This document shows positions 15,651 through 23,334 of a stretch of DNA of 27,999 nt, piece by piece (positions within the stretch are counted from its first letter, which is position 1; the number at the start of each line of letters is the position of its first letter). The translations under genes were made by a program, and so were the position numbers. Source of the DNA: Deferribacteraceae bacterium UBA1873 (GTDB lineage Bacteria; Chrysiogenota; Deferribacteres; Deferribacterales; Flexistipitaceae); NCBI GenBank assembly GCA_002338145.1, contig DDHP01000050.1:817-28815 (forward strand). The letters run 5' to 3'. The notes under the pieces were generated by a model that saw only the letters and a list, made by a program, of their open reading frames with translations, was not told the DNA's origin and searched no databases.

Positions 15651-16694
15651 ATGAATTATTTGGAAATGGATATAAATTCTCTAATTGAAAAAGGGCTTAG
15701 CAATTATAATATTGCAGATGTTAGGTCTGAGTCTGAATATATGCATGACCATATCCCCTCAGCAGTCAATATCCCATTATTAAACGATACTGAGCGAAGT
15801 ATCATAGGCACAATCTATAAAAAACAGGGACCGAAAGCTGCAAGAATAAAAGGTGTTGAAATAGTGTCACCAAAATTACCCGATTTCATAAACAAATTTT
15901 CAAAATATAACGACAAACCTATTGTGCTTTACTGCTGGCGAGGGGGGCTTAGAAGTGAATCAGCGTTAACTTTTCTAAAATTAGCCGGCTTTGATAAGGT
16001 ATACAGACTAACAGGCGGATACAAAAAATTTCGGGCACTAGTAAATAATTTTTTTGGTTCAATGCCTGCGAAATTTAATCTTATTACACTATACGGTCCC
16101 ACCGGATGTGCAAAAACAGAGATTCTTGAGAAATTGAAATCAAAAATACCTGTCATCAATCTGGAAAAACATGCATTGCATAAAGGCTCCGTTTTTGGTG
16201 CAATAGGTGAGCTGCAGCAATATAATATCACTCAGAAAAGATTTGAATCAAAGATATGGTACGACATATACAAAAACAATTTTCATTCATATTTTCTAAC
16301 AGAAGGGGAAAGTAAAAAAATAGGCAAAGTTGTACTGCCTGAGAATTTTTTCAAAAAAATGAAAACTGGAATTTCAGTTGTTGCTGAAGCACCAAAGAGT
16401 TTTCGAATAGATTTTACCTTAAAAACATACTGTCCCGAATTATATAAAAATGAAATTGCTGAAAGCCTGATGTATTTAAAAAGATATTTAGGCAGTTCAA
16501 AAATATCTTTACTATTGGATTTGCTAAACAAAGATAATTTTGCTGAGTTTACCAGAATACTTCTTGAAGATTATTATGACCCATTATACAATAAATCAAT
16601 CCCGCCCAGGCCGGATTACAAAATTTTTTACGACTCAGTGGAAGAGGGTACAAAAAAACTGGAGAGTATCTATGAGGAAATTACTCATCTTTAG
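15651..16694 (+). CDS. mnmH: tRNA 2-selenouridine synthase MnmH (SelU)
   Basis: This 347-residue protein replaces sulfur in 2-thiouridine at the wobble position (U34) of Lys, Glu and Gln tRNAs by selenium from selenophosphate, through a geranylated intermediate. An N-terminal rhodanese domain carries the catalytic cysteine C95 in LYCWRGGLRSES, equivalent to C97 of E. coli. A P-loop domain begins with GPTGCAKTE (149-157), followed by the family segments LEKHALHKGSVFGAIGE. Length is close to E. coli (364). No good Shine-Dalgarno precedes the ATG, so translation may depend on coupling or an unusual start. Its 3' end overlaps rlpA. Selenophosphate synthase (SelD) must lie elsewhere. Confidence 0.94.
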   Translation: MNYLEMDINSLIEKGLSNYNIADVRSESEYMHDHIPSAVNIPLLNDTERSIIGTIYKKQGPKAARIKGVEIVSPKLPDFINKFSKYNDKPIVLYCWRGGLRSESALTFLKLAGFDKVYRLTGGYKKFRALVNNFFGSMPAKFNLITLYGPTGCAKTEILEKLKSKIPVINLEKHALHKGSVFGAIGELQQYNITQKRFESKIWYDIYKNNFHSYFLTEGESKKIGKVVLPENFFKKMKTGISVVAEAPKSFRIDFTLKTYCPELYKNEIAESLMYLKRYLGSSKISLLLDLLNKDNFAEFTRILLEDYYDPLYNKSIPPRPDYKIFYDSVEEGTKKLESIYEEITHL

Positions 16695-17388
16695 TTTGGC
16701 TTTATTTATTGCTTCGTGCAGCTCAAAAGTACAGCAAAATCCACCGTCAGCAAAATACGAAAAAGTTTCCTATGGAAAACCGTATGTTATCAGAGGTATA
16801 AAATATTATCCGATGAAAAACGTGTCGGAATTTGAACAAACAGGATATGCCTCATGGTATGGAACTGAAGAACACGGTAGCCCCACTGCCACAGGTGAAA
16901 TCTATAACATGTATGCAAATACAGCAGCTCATAAGACATTACCACTGGGCAGCATGGTACATGTGAAAAACCTTGAAAACGGCAGAGAAACGGTTGTCAG
17001 GATAAACGACAGAGGCCCTTTTGTTAAAGGGCGGATAATCGATCTCTCATATTCCGGCGCAAAAAAAATGGGTATTGTAGAAAAAGGACTGGCTAAAGTA
17101 AAAATAACACTTCTCTCCGAAGAAAGGGATCATCTTGTAGTAAATGGGAAAAATATCGACTTAGGTAACAGAAAATTTGTAGTTCAGGTGGGCTCTTTTA
17201 GTATATACAGCAATGCCAGAAATCTTGCATCGAAATTTACACACAGTAATATAACAACTTTCTATAAAGATGGTACGAGATATTACAGGGTACATGTCAC
17301 CGGATTTAACTCCAGGAAACAGGCTGAAAAGTTCATTCGAAAGAATAAACACAAATACCCTGGTGCTTTTGTAATGGTGCAGGATTAA
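16672..17388 (+). CDS. rlpA: RlpA-like septal lipoprotein with SPOR domain
   Basis: This 238-residue protein is an RlpA family lipoprotein. The signal peptide ends in a lipobox, FIASC, with lipidated C16. The double-psi beta-barrel domain covers about 56-148 (TGYASWYG, AAHKTLPLGSMVHVKN, RINDRGPF) with H87 and D113, the residues needed for lytic transglycosylase activity in Pseudomonas RlpA. A C-terminal SPOR domain (about 167-236, FVVQVGSFS) should bind denuded glycan strands at division sites. The ATG at 16672 is chosen because it starts the signal peptide and has GGAGAG five bases upstream; a longer frame from 16540 would bury it. It overlaps mnmH by 23 bases and converges on uvrC with a 4-base overlap. 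Confidence 0.93.
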   Translation: MRKLLIFSLALFIASCSSKVQQNPPSAKYEKVSYGKPYVIRGIKYYPMKNVSEFEQTGYASWYGTEEHGSPTATGEIYNMYANTAAHKTLPLGSMVHVKNLENGRETVVRINDRGPFVKGRIIDLSYSGAKKMGIVEKGLAKVKITLLSEERDHLVVNGKNIDLGNRKFVVQVGSFSIYSNARNLASKFTHSNITTFYKDGTRYYRVHVTGFNSRKQAEKFIRKNKHKYPGAFVMVQD

Positions 17389-19211
17389 TTTTGCTTTCGG
17401 TATTCTTTTACAAACTCAACTATTCTTCTGCAAACATCTGCCGGAATACTGCAGTGATTTTTAATAGATTCGGCTGTAATATCATCTCGGGAGTAAATAT
17501 CCGGAAATTCAGTTAATAACGCTTTTAGCCTCTTTTCACCAAGTCCCTCAATCTGCAATAACGGAGATTTCCTATATCCTTTCAGAGCTTTCTGCCTCAA
17601 AGCCGAAATAACAAATCTGTGGGCTTCATCCCTGATATTGGCAGCGAAAAGGAGCGCTTTATCATTTCTTTTGAGTTTTACAGGATTTTTTCTGCCTGGT
17701 AAATGTATTTCTTCTATAGATTCAGCTTGTTTAAACTTTTCATCATTTTTACTCCTGCCTTTTGATATTGAACACAGGTTTGCACTCAGCCCTTTTTCCT
17801 CAAAAGCTTTAACAGCAGCGTTCAATTGCCCCTTTCCGCCATCTATTATGTACAAATCGCTGTTTTGTTCACTGCCGTCAATGATATTTTCGGCTTTTCT
17901 TGACATCACCTGGTAAATAGCTTTCACATCATCGTTGTCTACATTTCTTATATTATACTTCCTGTAATATTTTTTCACAAATCCGATATCTTTCTTCCAG
18001 TACACCGAGGCACCTATTGTCATATCTCCGGAAAGGTGCGAAATATCAACACATTGAACTGTTTCAGGTGGTTTTTTCAGAAAGAGAACGCGGGATAACC
18101 TATCCATCATCTGAATGCCCGTATCCCTGTTTTGAAGATACTTTTCAACGTGACTGACACCGTTATTTTCGGCTAAAGCAACCAACTGTTTAAATCCCTT
18201 TTGTCTTATACTTATTCTTTTACCTGAAAGCTTGGAAATGGCACTTTCAAGCAATGTCGATTTTTCTTTTTCCAAAACAGGAGAAATAAAAATTTCTTCA
18301 GGAAATTGCCTGACAACACTATAAAACTGAGCAATAAACGTAAGGCAGTCGTCATCCTGTTTTTGATTATCAATAATTTTTGTACTTAACCCAATAAGTT
18401 TCCCGTTACGAATAAAGGACATTGTAACAAAATCAATTTCTTTGTGCTTGCCAAAAACAAAGCTGTCAATATGCTTTTCAACAGGTAGAACTACTTTCTG
18501 ATTTGTAAAAAGTTTGCCCAGGGCATTTAATCTGTCTCTTGTTTCAGCAGCTTCTTCAAACATAAGAGATGCTGCATAACGTTTCATTTCTGCATCCAGT
18601 GTCTCTTCCAGTTTTGAAATATTACCTCTGAAAAAGTCTTTTATCTCGCAGACAAGTTTATGGTATTCTCTATCGTTTATCAATCCGGCACATGGCCCTT
18701 TACAACGTTTAATCTGGTAATTAATGCATGTTTTCCCCTGCTTGAACCGGGAATTGCTGCAGGAGCGCAAAGGGAATACTTTAAGAATACTTTTTAGAAT
18801 GCCCCGCAAATTATTTGCGTCAACAAAAGGGCCAAAATATTCTGCATTATCATCAGATGTGTCCCTGGTAAACATCACCCGGGGGAAAATCTCTTTAGTA
18901 ATCTTTATATATGGATAACCCTTGGAATCTTTCAGCAGTATATTATATTTTGGTTTTTCTGTCTTTATGAGATTTGCTTCCAGCAAAAGTGCCTCGACTT
19001 CATTGGCGGTAATAATGTAATCCAGATTTCTGGCACTCTGAAGCATATGATGTGTCTTTACGGACTTATGAGAACTGTCAAAGTATGACGTTATTCTTTT
19101 TCTTAAAGATAACGCTTTACCAACATAAACAATCCTATTTTTACTGTCTTTATACAGATACACCCCAGGTTTATCGGGGATAACAGACAAATCCGGCTTT
19201 TCCAAGTTCAT
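17385..19211 (-). CDS. uvrC: UvrABC excinuclease subunit UvrC
   Basis: This 608-residue protein is UvrC, the nuclease that cuts on both sides of bulky DNA lesions. The N-terminal GIY-YIG domain (about 13-90; PGVYLYKD, IVYVGKALSLRKR) makes the 3' cut. A UVR motif near 215-235 (LMFEEAAETRDRL) contacts UvrB. The RNase H-like domain making the 5' cut shows CVDISHLSG, IIDGGKGQLNAA and RDEAHRF. Tandem helix-hairpin-helix motifs lie at the C-terminus (about 550-600; IEGLGEKRLKALL). Length equals E. coli UvrC (610). AGGAGG lies only 2 bases before the ATG at 19211; a TTG two codons in would have normal 7-base spacing, so the true start may be there. Confidence 0.96.
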   Translation of the reverse strand: MNLEKPDLSVIPDKPGVYLYKDSKNRIVYVGKALSLRKRITSYFDSSHKSVKTHHMLQSARNLDYIITANEVEALLLEANLIKTEKPKYNILLKDSKGYPYIKITKEIFPRVMFTRDTSDDNAEYFGPFVDANNLRGILKSILKVFPLRSCSNSRFKQGKTCINYQIKRCKGPCAGLINDREYHKLVCEIKDFFRGNISKLEETLDAEMKRYAASLMFEEAAETRDRLNALGKLFTNQKVVLPVEKHIDSFVFGKHKEIDFVTMSFIRNGKLIGLSTKIIDNQKQDDDCLTFIAQFYSVVRQFPEEIFISPVLEKEKSTLLESAISKLSGKRISIRQKGFKQLVALAENNGVSHVEKYLQNRDTGIQMMDRLSRVLFLKKPPETVQCVDISHLSGDMTIGASVYWKKDIGFVKKYYRKYNIRNVDNDDVKAIYQVMSRKAENIIDGSEQNSDLYIIDGGKGQLNAAVKAFEEKGLSANLCSISKGRSKNDEKFKQAESIEEIHLPGRKNPVKLKRNDKALLFAANIRDEAHRFVISALRQKALKGYRKSPLLQIEGLGEKRLKALLTEFPDIYSRDDITAESIKNHCSIPADVCRRIVEFVKEYRKQN

Positions 19212-19392
19212 TCCTCCTGTTTATTAATCTTGATATAATCAAAAAATTGTAAAGTTTAAAATATAAATTATACCGGTAAAAAAGTATTATTTTACTACTT
19301 TAAAAAAACAAGATAATACTTCATCAGTTAAAAATATTTTATATCAGTGTATTACATAAGTACAAAGATATTATGAAATGCAATTCATTTTG

Positions 19393-19421
19393 TTGACTTT
19401 TAGCCAGATTTAACTTAATAT
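19393..19421 (+). promoter_or_regulatory. Strong sigma-70-type promoter of the TAXI-TRAP operon
   Basis: TTGACT at 19393-19398 and TAATAT at 19416-19421 are 17 bases apart. Transcription should begin near 19428, leaving a leader of about 23 bases that contains AAGGAGG before the ATG at 19451. The remaining part of the 239-base gap (19212-19392) is AT-rich and shows no gene. Confidence 0.65.
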
Positions 19422-19450
19422 TAAATATTAATAATGAAAAAGGAGGTACT

Positions 19451-20446
19451 ATGAAAAGGTTAGCATTACTGACACTTGTTTTATGCTTTTCACTGGTATT
19501 TAGCTTACCCGCTTTTGCCAGAACTTTTGTAACTATCGGGACAGGCGGTGTTACAGGAGTGTATTATCCCACAGGCGGTGCTATTTCCAAAATGGTAAAC
19601 AGCAAATCAGACGTATACGATATCAAAGCTACTGTTGAATCCACTGGTGGGTCTGTTTATAACATTAACGCTGTACTTTCCGGAAACCTGGAGTTTGGCA
19701 TTTGCCAGTCCGACAGACAGTTTCAAGCAATTAACGGCCTGGCTGAATGGAAAAACAGAGGACCTCAGAAGGATTTGAGATCAGTGTTTTCTATTCATCC
19801 TGAGTCAGTTACACTGGTTGCTGCTGAGAAAAGCGGCATCAAATCCCCTGAAGATTTGAAAGGTAAGAAAGTCAACCTGGGCAATCCCGGTTCCGGACAG
19901 CTTCAGAACTCCAAAGATGTTCTGTCAGCCTTCGGCATGACTCCTGATGATGTTGAAGCAGCTTACGTTAAAGCTGTTGAAGCTCCTGGGCTTCTCCAGG
20001 ATGAAAGACTTGATGCATTTTTCTACACTGTTGGGCACCCCGCTGGAAACATAAGTGAAGCCACATCAGGAAGAATTAAGGTGAGAATTGTCCCTGTTAC
20101 CGGAGCTCCGATTGAAAAGCTAATAAAAGACAAACCTTATTACGCTATAGGAAAAATCGACATGAAACACTATCCACAGGCTGCCAATGCTGATGCAGGT
20201 ATGGTGGAATCTGTCGGCGTTAAAGCTACACTTGTTACCAGAGCAAGTCTGGATGACGACATTGTATACGCAATCACTAAAGAAGTGTTTGAAAACTTTG
20301 ATTCATTTAAGTCATTGCATCCTGCATATTCAGTTCTTACAAAGAAAGATATGCTCCAGGGACTGTCAGCTCCTCTGCATCCTGGTGCAGTGAAATATTA
20401 CAAAGAAGCTGGCTTGCTTAAATATGCAGACCCTTCTCTTTACTGA
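19451..20446 (+). CDS. TAXI-family TRAP transporter solute-binding protein
   Basis: This 331-residue periplasmic protein belongs to the TAXI class of TRAP solute-binding proteins. The signal peptide ends at AFA (about residue 23). The mature protein starts with the family signature FVTIGTGGVTGVYYPTGGAI, and further typical segments are VESTGGSVYNINAVLSG, FGICQSDRQFQA and KGKKVNLGNPGSGQ. Known TAXI ligands include glutamate and other carboxylates, but the ligand here is not evident. Strong promoter, AAGGAGG Shine-Dalgarno and a hairpin directly after the stop suggest that it is made in excess over the permease that follows. Confidence 0.94.
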   Translation: MKRLALLTLVLCFSLVFSLPAFARTFVTIGTGGVTGVYYPTGGAISKMVNSKSDVYDIKATVESTGGSVYNINAVLSGNLEFGICQSDRQFQAINGLAEWKNRGPQKDLRSVFSIHPESVTLVAAEKSGIKSPEDLKGKKVNLGNPGSGQLQNSKDVLSAFGMTPDDVEAAYVKAVEAPGLLQDERLDAFFYTVGHPAGNISEATSGRIKVRIVPVTGAPIEKLIKDKPYYAIGKIDMKHYPQAANADAGMVESVGVKATLVTRASLDDDIVYAITKEVFENFDSFKSLHPAYSVLTKKDMLQGLSAPLHPGAVKYYKEAGLLKYADPSLY

Positions 20447-20450
20447 AAAT

Positions 20451-20480
20451 AAAAAACTCCCCTTTTATGGGGAGTTTTTT
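20451..20480 (+). terminator. Rho-independent terminator between TAXI binding protein and permease
   Basis: A 12-base perfect stem AAAAAACTCCCC (20451-20462) pairs with GGGGAGTTTTTT (20469-20480) around the loop TTTTAT. It begins 4 bases after the binding-protein stop and 33 bases before the permease ATG. As an intra-operon terminator or 3' stabiliser it would raise binding-protein mRNA relative to permease mRNA. Confidence 0.85.
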
Positions 20481-20513
20481 AACTGATTAACTTTTCACTT
20501 ATAAGAGGAAAAT

Positions 20514-22559
20514 ATGGCAGAACTACACAAAAAATCCGCTGAAGATATACTGAAAGAAGAAACCGGGGAAATTAGATCTTTCAAACAATACGAGAAAATC
20601 TTGATTAATGTTGTAGCTCTTACCTGGGCAATTTTCCAGATGCTGCTGCCTAGCTTCTTGATGTTAAACAGTACGTGGGTTAGGTGTATACACCTGGCTT
20701 TTGCACTTGCCATGGCGTATCTGATGCTGCCCATGTTCAAATACCCCAAAAATCGTATTACCAAGTTTTTGGCTCCAATAAATAACATCTCTTTTCTGGA
20801 TTATTTATTTGCAATTGCAGGAATTGTTACCGCGACATATCTGATATGGGACTGGCAGGGACTAATGTTTAGAGCTGGATTACCCAACACCAGAGATGTT
20901 GTTTTGGGTATAGTCCTAGTTATTCTGCTACTGGAAGCCACCAGGAGATCGATTGGTACTCCACTGTCAATAATAGCACTGTTGTTTTCTTTGTACGCTT
21001 TTTTTGCTGAAAGCATGCCGGGAGTTTTTGCTTTCAAAAATGTTACTTTAGAAAAATATGTCAGCCAAATATCCCTTTCCACAGAAGGTATTTTTGGCAT
21101 ACCGATAGGTGTTTCGGCAAATATTGTTTTCTTGTTTGTACTGATGGGTGCAATGCTTGACAGAGCGGGCGCCGGGCAGTTTTTCATAGATTTAGCTGTT
21201 TCTATGCTGGGAAGATTCAGAGGAGGGCCGGCAAAAGCTTCTGTTGTTGCAAGTGGTATGAGCGGGATGGTTTCCGGCTCAAGTATAGCAAACGTTGTAA
21301 CCACGGGTACTTTTACTATTCCTCTTATGAAAAAGGTCGGCTACCCTGCTAAAAAGGCGGCAGCGATCGAAGTAGCCGCAAGCACCAACGGACAGCTTAT
21401 GCCGCCTATTATGGGTGCTGCTGCCTTCATAATTGCTGAATATACAGGTCTTACCTACATACAAATTATTAAGGCTGCTGCTATACCGGCCTTTTCAGCC
21501 TACGTTGCACTTTTTTATATTACACATCTGGAAGCATGTAAGCTCGGAATCAAAGGGATGAACAAAGAAGATTTGCCTGATTTTAAAAAGACTTTTATGT
21601 CCGGTTTTCACTACTTCATTCCTATAGGCTGGTTGATTTACGAACTGGTTATTTTGAGGCATTCACCTCAGCTGGCTGCATACAACACAGTTCTTATTCT
21701 AATAATTGTCATATTATACCAAGAATTCAGAAAAGCCATATCAAGCAAATCCGGTTTCGCTGCAGGGATAAAAAACAGTCTCTATCTTATAGGCAGCGGT
21801 TTTATCACAGGCTCAAAAAATATGGTAGGAGTTGCCCTTGCTACTGCTTCTGCCGGAATTATTGTTGGTGTTGTTTCCCTTGGATTGGGTGGAATGATAA
21901 CACAGATTGTAGATGTGCTTGCCCAGGGCAATATTTACCTGTTGCTAATAATAACAGCAGTTGCCAGCTTGCTTTTGGGTATGGGGCTTCCCACCACAGC
22001 CAACTATATTGTAATGGCCTCACTGACAGCACCTATAATTGTAACAGTGGGTTCAAACTACGGTTTTGAAATACCCCTGGTTGCCGCTCACCTATTTGTA
22101 TTCTTTTTCGGAATACTTGCTGATGACACTCCTCCTGTCGGACTGGCTGCTTACGCTGCCTCAGCAATAGCTGATTCACCTCCGATAGCCACCGGAGTAC
22201 AGGGGTTTTTATACGATATCAGGACAGCAATAATCCCTTTTATGTTCGTGTTTAACTATGATATAATACTCCATAAAATCAATACATGGCCATTCGCCCT
22301 TTTTATTTTCGCCATGACGTTAATGGGTTCTTTGATTTTCTCAAGTGCCGTACAGGGATGGTTTCTGACCAAAAATAAAATTTACGAACTCCCTCTTTTG
22401 TTAGCCTCAAGTTTGCTGTTTTTCAGGCCTGGAATTGCAACGGATATTTTTAACTTTAATGATGAATTGAAATACTATTTTTACGGTCTTGCTTTTGCAA
22501 TTTTACTTATTGTTGTTGTAAGTCAGAGAATTAGGATAAGACTCGGCGCACCAACCTAA
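20514..22559 (+). CDS. TRAP transporter fused permease (4TM/12TM)
   Basis: This 681-residue inner-membrane protein fuses the small (DctQ-like, about 1-130) and large (DctM-like) TRAP subunits, as usual for TAXI systems. Many hydrophobic segments are visible. Large-subunit signatures include GGPAKASVVASGMSGMVSGS (about 240-260), EVAASTNGQLMPPIMGAAAF and GLPTTANYIVMASL (about 490-503), followed by FFGILADDTPPVGLAAYAA. The family uses an ion gradient (sodium or proton) to import the solute delivered by the binding protein encoded just upstream. AGAGGA precedes the ATG. A bidirectional terminator follows the stop. Confidence 0.95.
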   Translation: MAELHKKSAEDILKEETGEIRSFKQYEKILINVVALTWAIFQMLLPSFLMLNSTWVRCIHLAFALAMAYLMLPMFKYPKNRITKFLAPINNISFLDYLFAIAGIVTATYLIWDWQGLMFRAGLPNTRDVVLGIVLVILLLEATRRSIGTPLSIIALLFSLYAFFAESMPGVFAFKNVTLEKYVSQISLSTEGIFGIPIGVSANIVFLFVLMGAMLDRAGAGQFFIDLAVSMLGRFRGGPAKASVVASGMSGMVSGSSIANVVTTGTFTIPLMKKVGYPAKKAAAIEVAASTNGQLMPPIMGAAAFIIAEYTGLTYIQIIKAAAIPAFSAYVALFYITHLEACKLGIKGMNKEDLPDFKKTFMSGFHYFIPIGWLIYELVILRHSPQLAAYNTVLILIIVILYQEFRKAISSKSGFAAGIKNSLYLIGSGFITGSKNMVGVALATASAGIIVGVVSLGLGGMITQIVDVLAQGNIYLLLIITAVASLLLGMGLPTTANYIVMASLTAPIIVTVGSNYGFEIPLVAAHLFVFFFGILADDTPPVGLAAYAASAIADSPPIATGVQGFLYDIRTAIIPFMFVFNYDIILHKINTWPFALFIFAMTLMGSLIFSSAVQGWFLTKNKIYELPLLLASSLLFFRPGIATDIFNFNDELKYYFYGLAFAILLIVVVSQRIRIRLGAPT

Positions 22560-22560
22560 A

Positions 22561-22598
22561 AAATAGAGTCCCGTTTCTTATCGGGACTCTATTTTTTT
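22561..22598. terminator. Bidirectional terminator between TRAP permease and universal stress gene
   Basis: AAATAGAGTCCCG (22561-22573) pairs with CGGGACTCTATTT (22582-22594) around an 8-base loop, with a T-run to 22598 on the plus strand. It starts 2 bases after the TRAP stop. The stop codon of the opposing universal stress gene (22589-22591) lies inside the right arm, so the element is shared by both convergent transcripts. Confidence 0.85.
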
Positions 22599-23029
22599 GT
22601 AACATGTACGCTGATCGGTGATTTCTTAAGTATTTTTTCTGCAGTACTACCCATTACAAACTTTTTTAAACCGCTTCTCCCATGGGAACCAATAACAATA
22701 AGATCATATGTCCCTTTTCCAACCTCAATCAAGCATTCTTCAGATGGTATCCCTCGCCTCAAAATCTTTTTATAATCAACATCTCTTACTTCGGGGATTC
22801 TGGCGTCCATCTTTTCAAATAGGCTTTCAGTTTCCTCATCAATTCTTTTTCTGATTGACTCATAGACTTTGCTGGAAATATAGGTACTCAGTTTACTTTC
22901 ATCATGAATAACATGAAGTATATACAGTTTGGCATTCAGATGTTTTGCCATAATACTTGCTGACTTTACAGCATGATCTGAATCCTGTGAAAAATCAGTC
23001 ATTACAAGTATATTATTATAAATACTCAT
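22589..23029 (-). CDS. Universal stress protein (UspA family)
   Basis: This 146-residue protein is a single USP domain. The ATP-binding motif G-2x-G-9x-G-S is intact: G114, G117, G127 and S128 in GSHGRSGLKKFVMGS, and the N-terminal D12 (MTDFSQDS) is present. So it is of the nucleotide-binding USP class. Such proteins act in stress survival, and one (TeaD of Halomonas) modulates its neighbouring TRAP transporter. Here it stands next to, but convergent with, the TRAP permease. GAGGTG stands five bases before the ATG. Confidence 0.93.
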   Translation of the reverse strand: MSIYNNILVMTDFSQDSDHAVKSASIMAKHLNAKLYILHVIHDESKLSTYISSKVYESIRKRIDEETESLFEKMDARIPEVRDVDYKKILRRGIPSEECLIEVGKGTYDLIVIGSHGRSGLKKFVMGSTAEKILKKSPISVHVTKK

Positions 23030-23050
23030 TTAAACACCTCGTTTTTTTCT

Positions 23051-23059
23051 ATTATACCA
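23051..23059 (-). promoter_or_regulatory. Extended -10 promoter of the universal stress gene
   Basis: On the minus strand TGGTATAAT forms an extended -10 (TATAAT at 23051-23056, TG at 23058-23059), about 22 bases before the ATG at 23029. There is no good -35, as expected for the extended type. Just upstream, a palindrome of TTTTTAC/GTAAAAA (23073-23088) spans the stop codon of the DUF493 gene and might be an operator. Confidence 0.4.
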
Positions 23060-23075
23060 TATATACATTGTTTTT

Positions 23076-23333
23076 TTACACGTAAAAATGTATATCTCTC
23101 ACTTTACTTATGCTTTCGTAAAATAATTTTAACTCATCCGAATTTTCAACTACTGTGGTTAAGCTAAAACTGACGTATTTACTGTTTCTGCTCTTTCTTT
23201 CCGACTGTTCCCAGTTTCTGTCGTCAGTCTTCAGGCTGTTCACATCTTTTCTGAAGATATCAGTATCCTTTCCAATTATTTTGAAAGTATAAATCGACGG
23301 AAATTCCATTAAATCATCAAAGTTCCCTGCCAA
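23076..23333 (-). CDS. DUF493/YbeD-family small protein
   Basis: This 85-residue protein resembles the DUF493 (YbeD, UPF0250) family: the N-terminal LMEFPSIYTFKIIGK, the central SKYVSFSLTTVVENSDEL and the closing LFYESISKVRDIHFYV follow the pattern of E. coli YbeD (87 residues). The family has an ACT-like fold and no settled function. The start is TTG at 23333: AGGAGG, inside the last codons of the nfeD-like gene, is 5 bases ahead, and the gene begins 1 base after that stop, so translational coupling is likely. Confidence 0.85.
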   Translation of the reverse strand: MAGNFDDLMEFPSIYTFKIIGKDTDIFRKDVNSLKTDDRNWEQSERKSRNSKYVSFSLTTVVENSDELKLFYESISKVRDIHFYV

Positions 23334-23334
23334 G

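Noticed and set aside
16540..16671. Longer N-terminus of rlpA
   Set aside because: It would bury the lipoprotein signal peptide, which starts at the ATG at 16672 with a good Shine-Dalgarno.
15651..16694. Selenocysteine use suggested by the selenium gene
   Set aside because: MnmH inserts selenium in tRNA, not in protein, and no gene in the window needs an in-frame TGA to be complete.
20801..21304. 167-codon open frame on the minus strand
   Set aside because: It is antisense to the TRAP permease and has the composition expected of a shadow frame.
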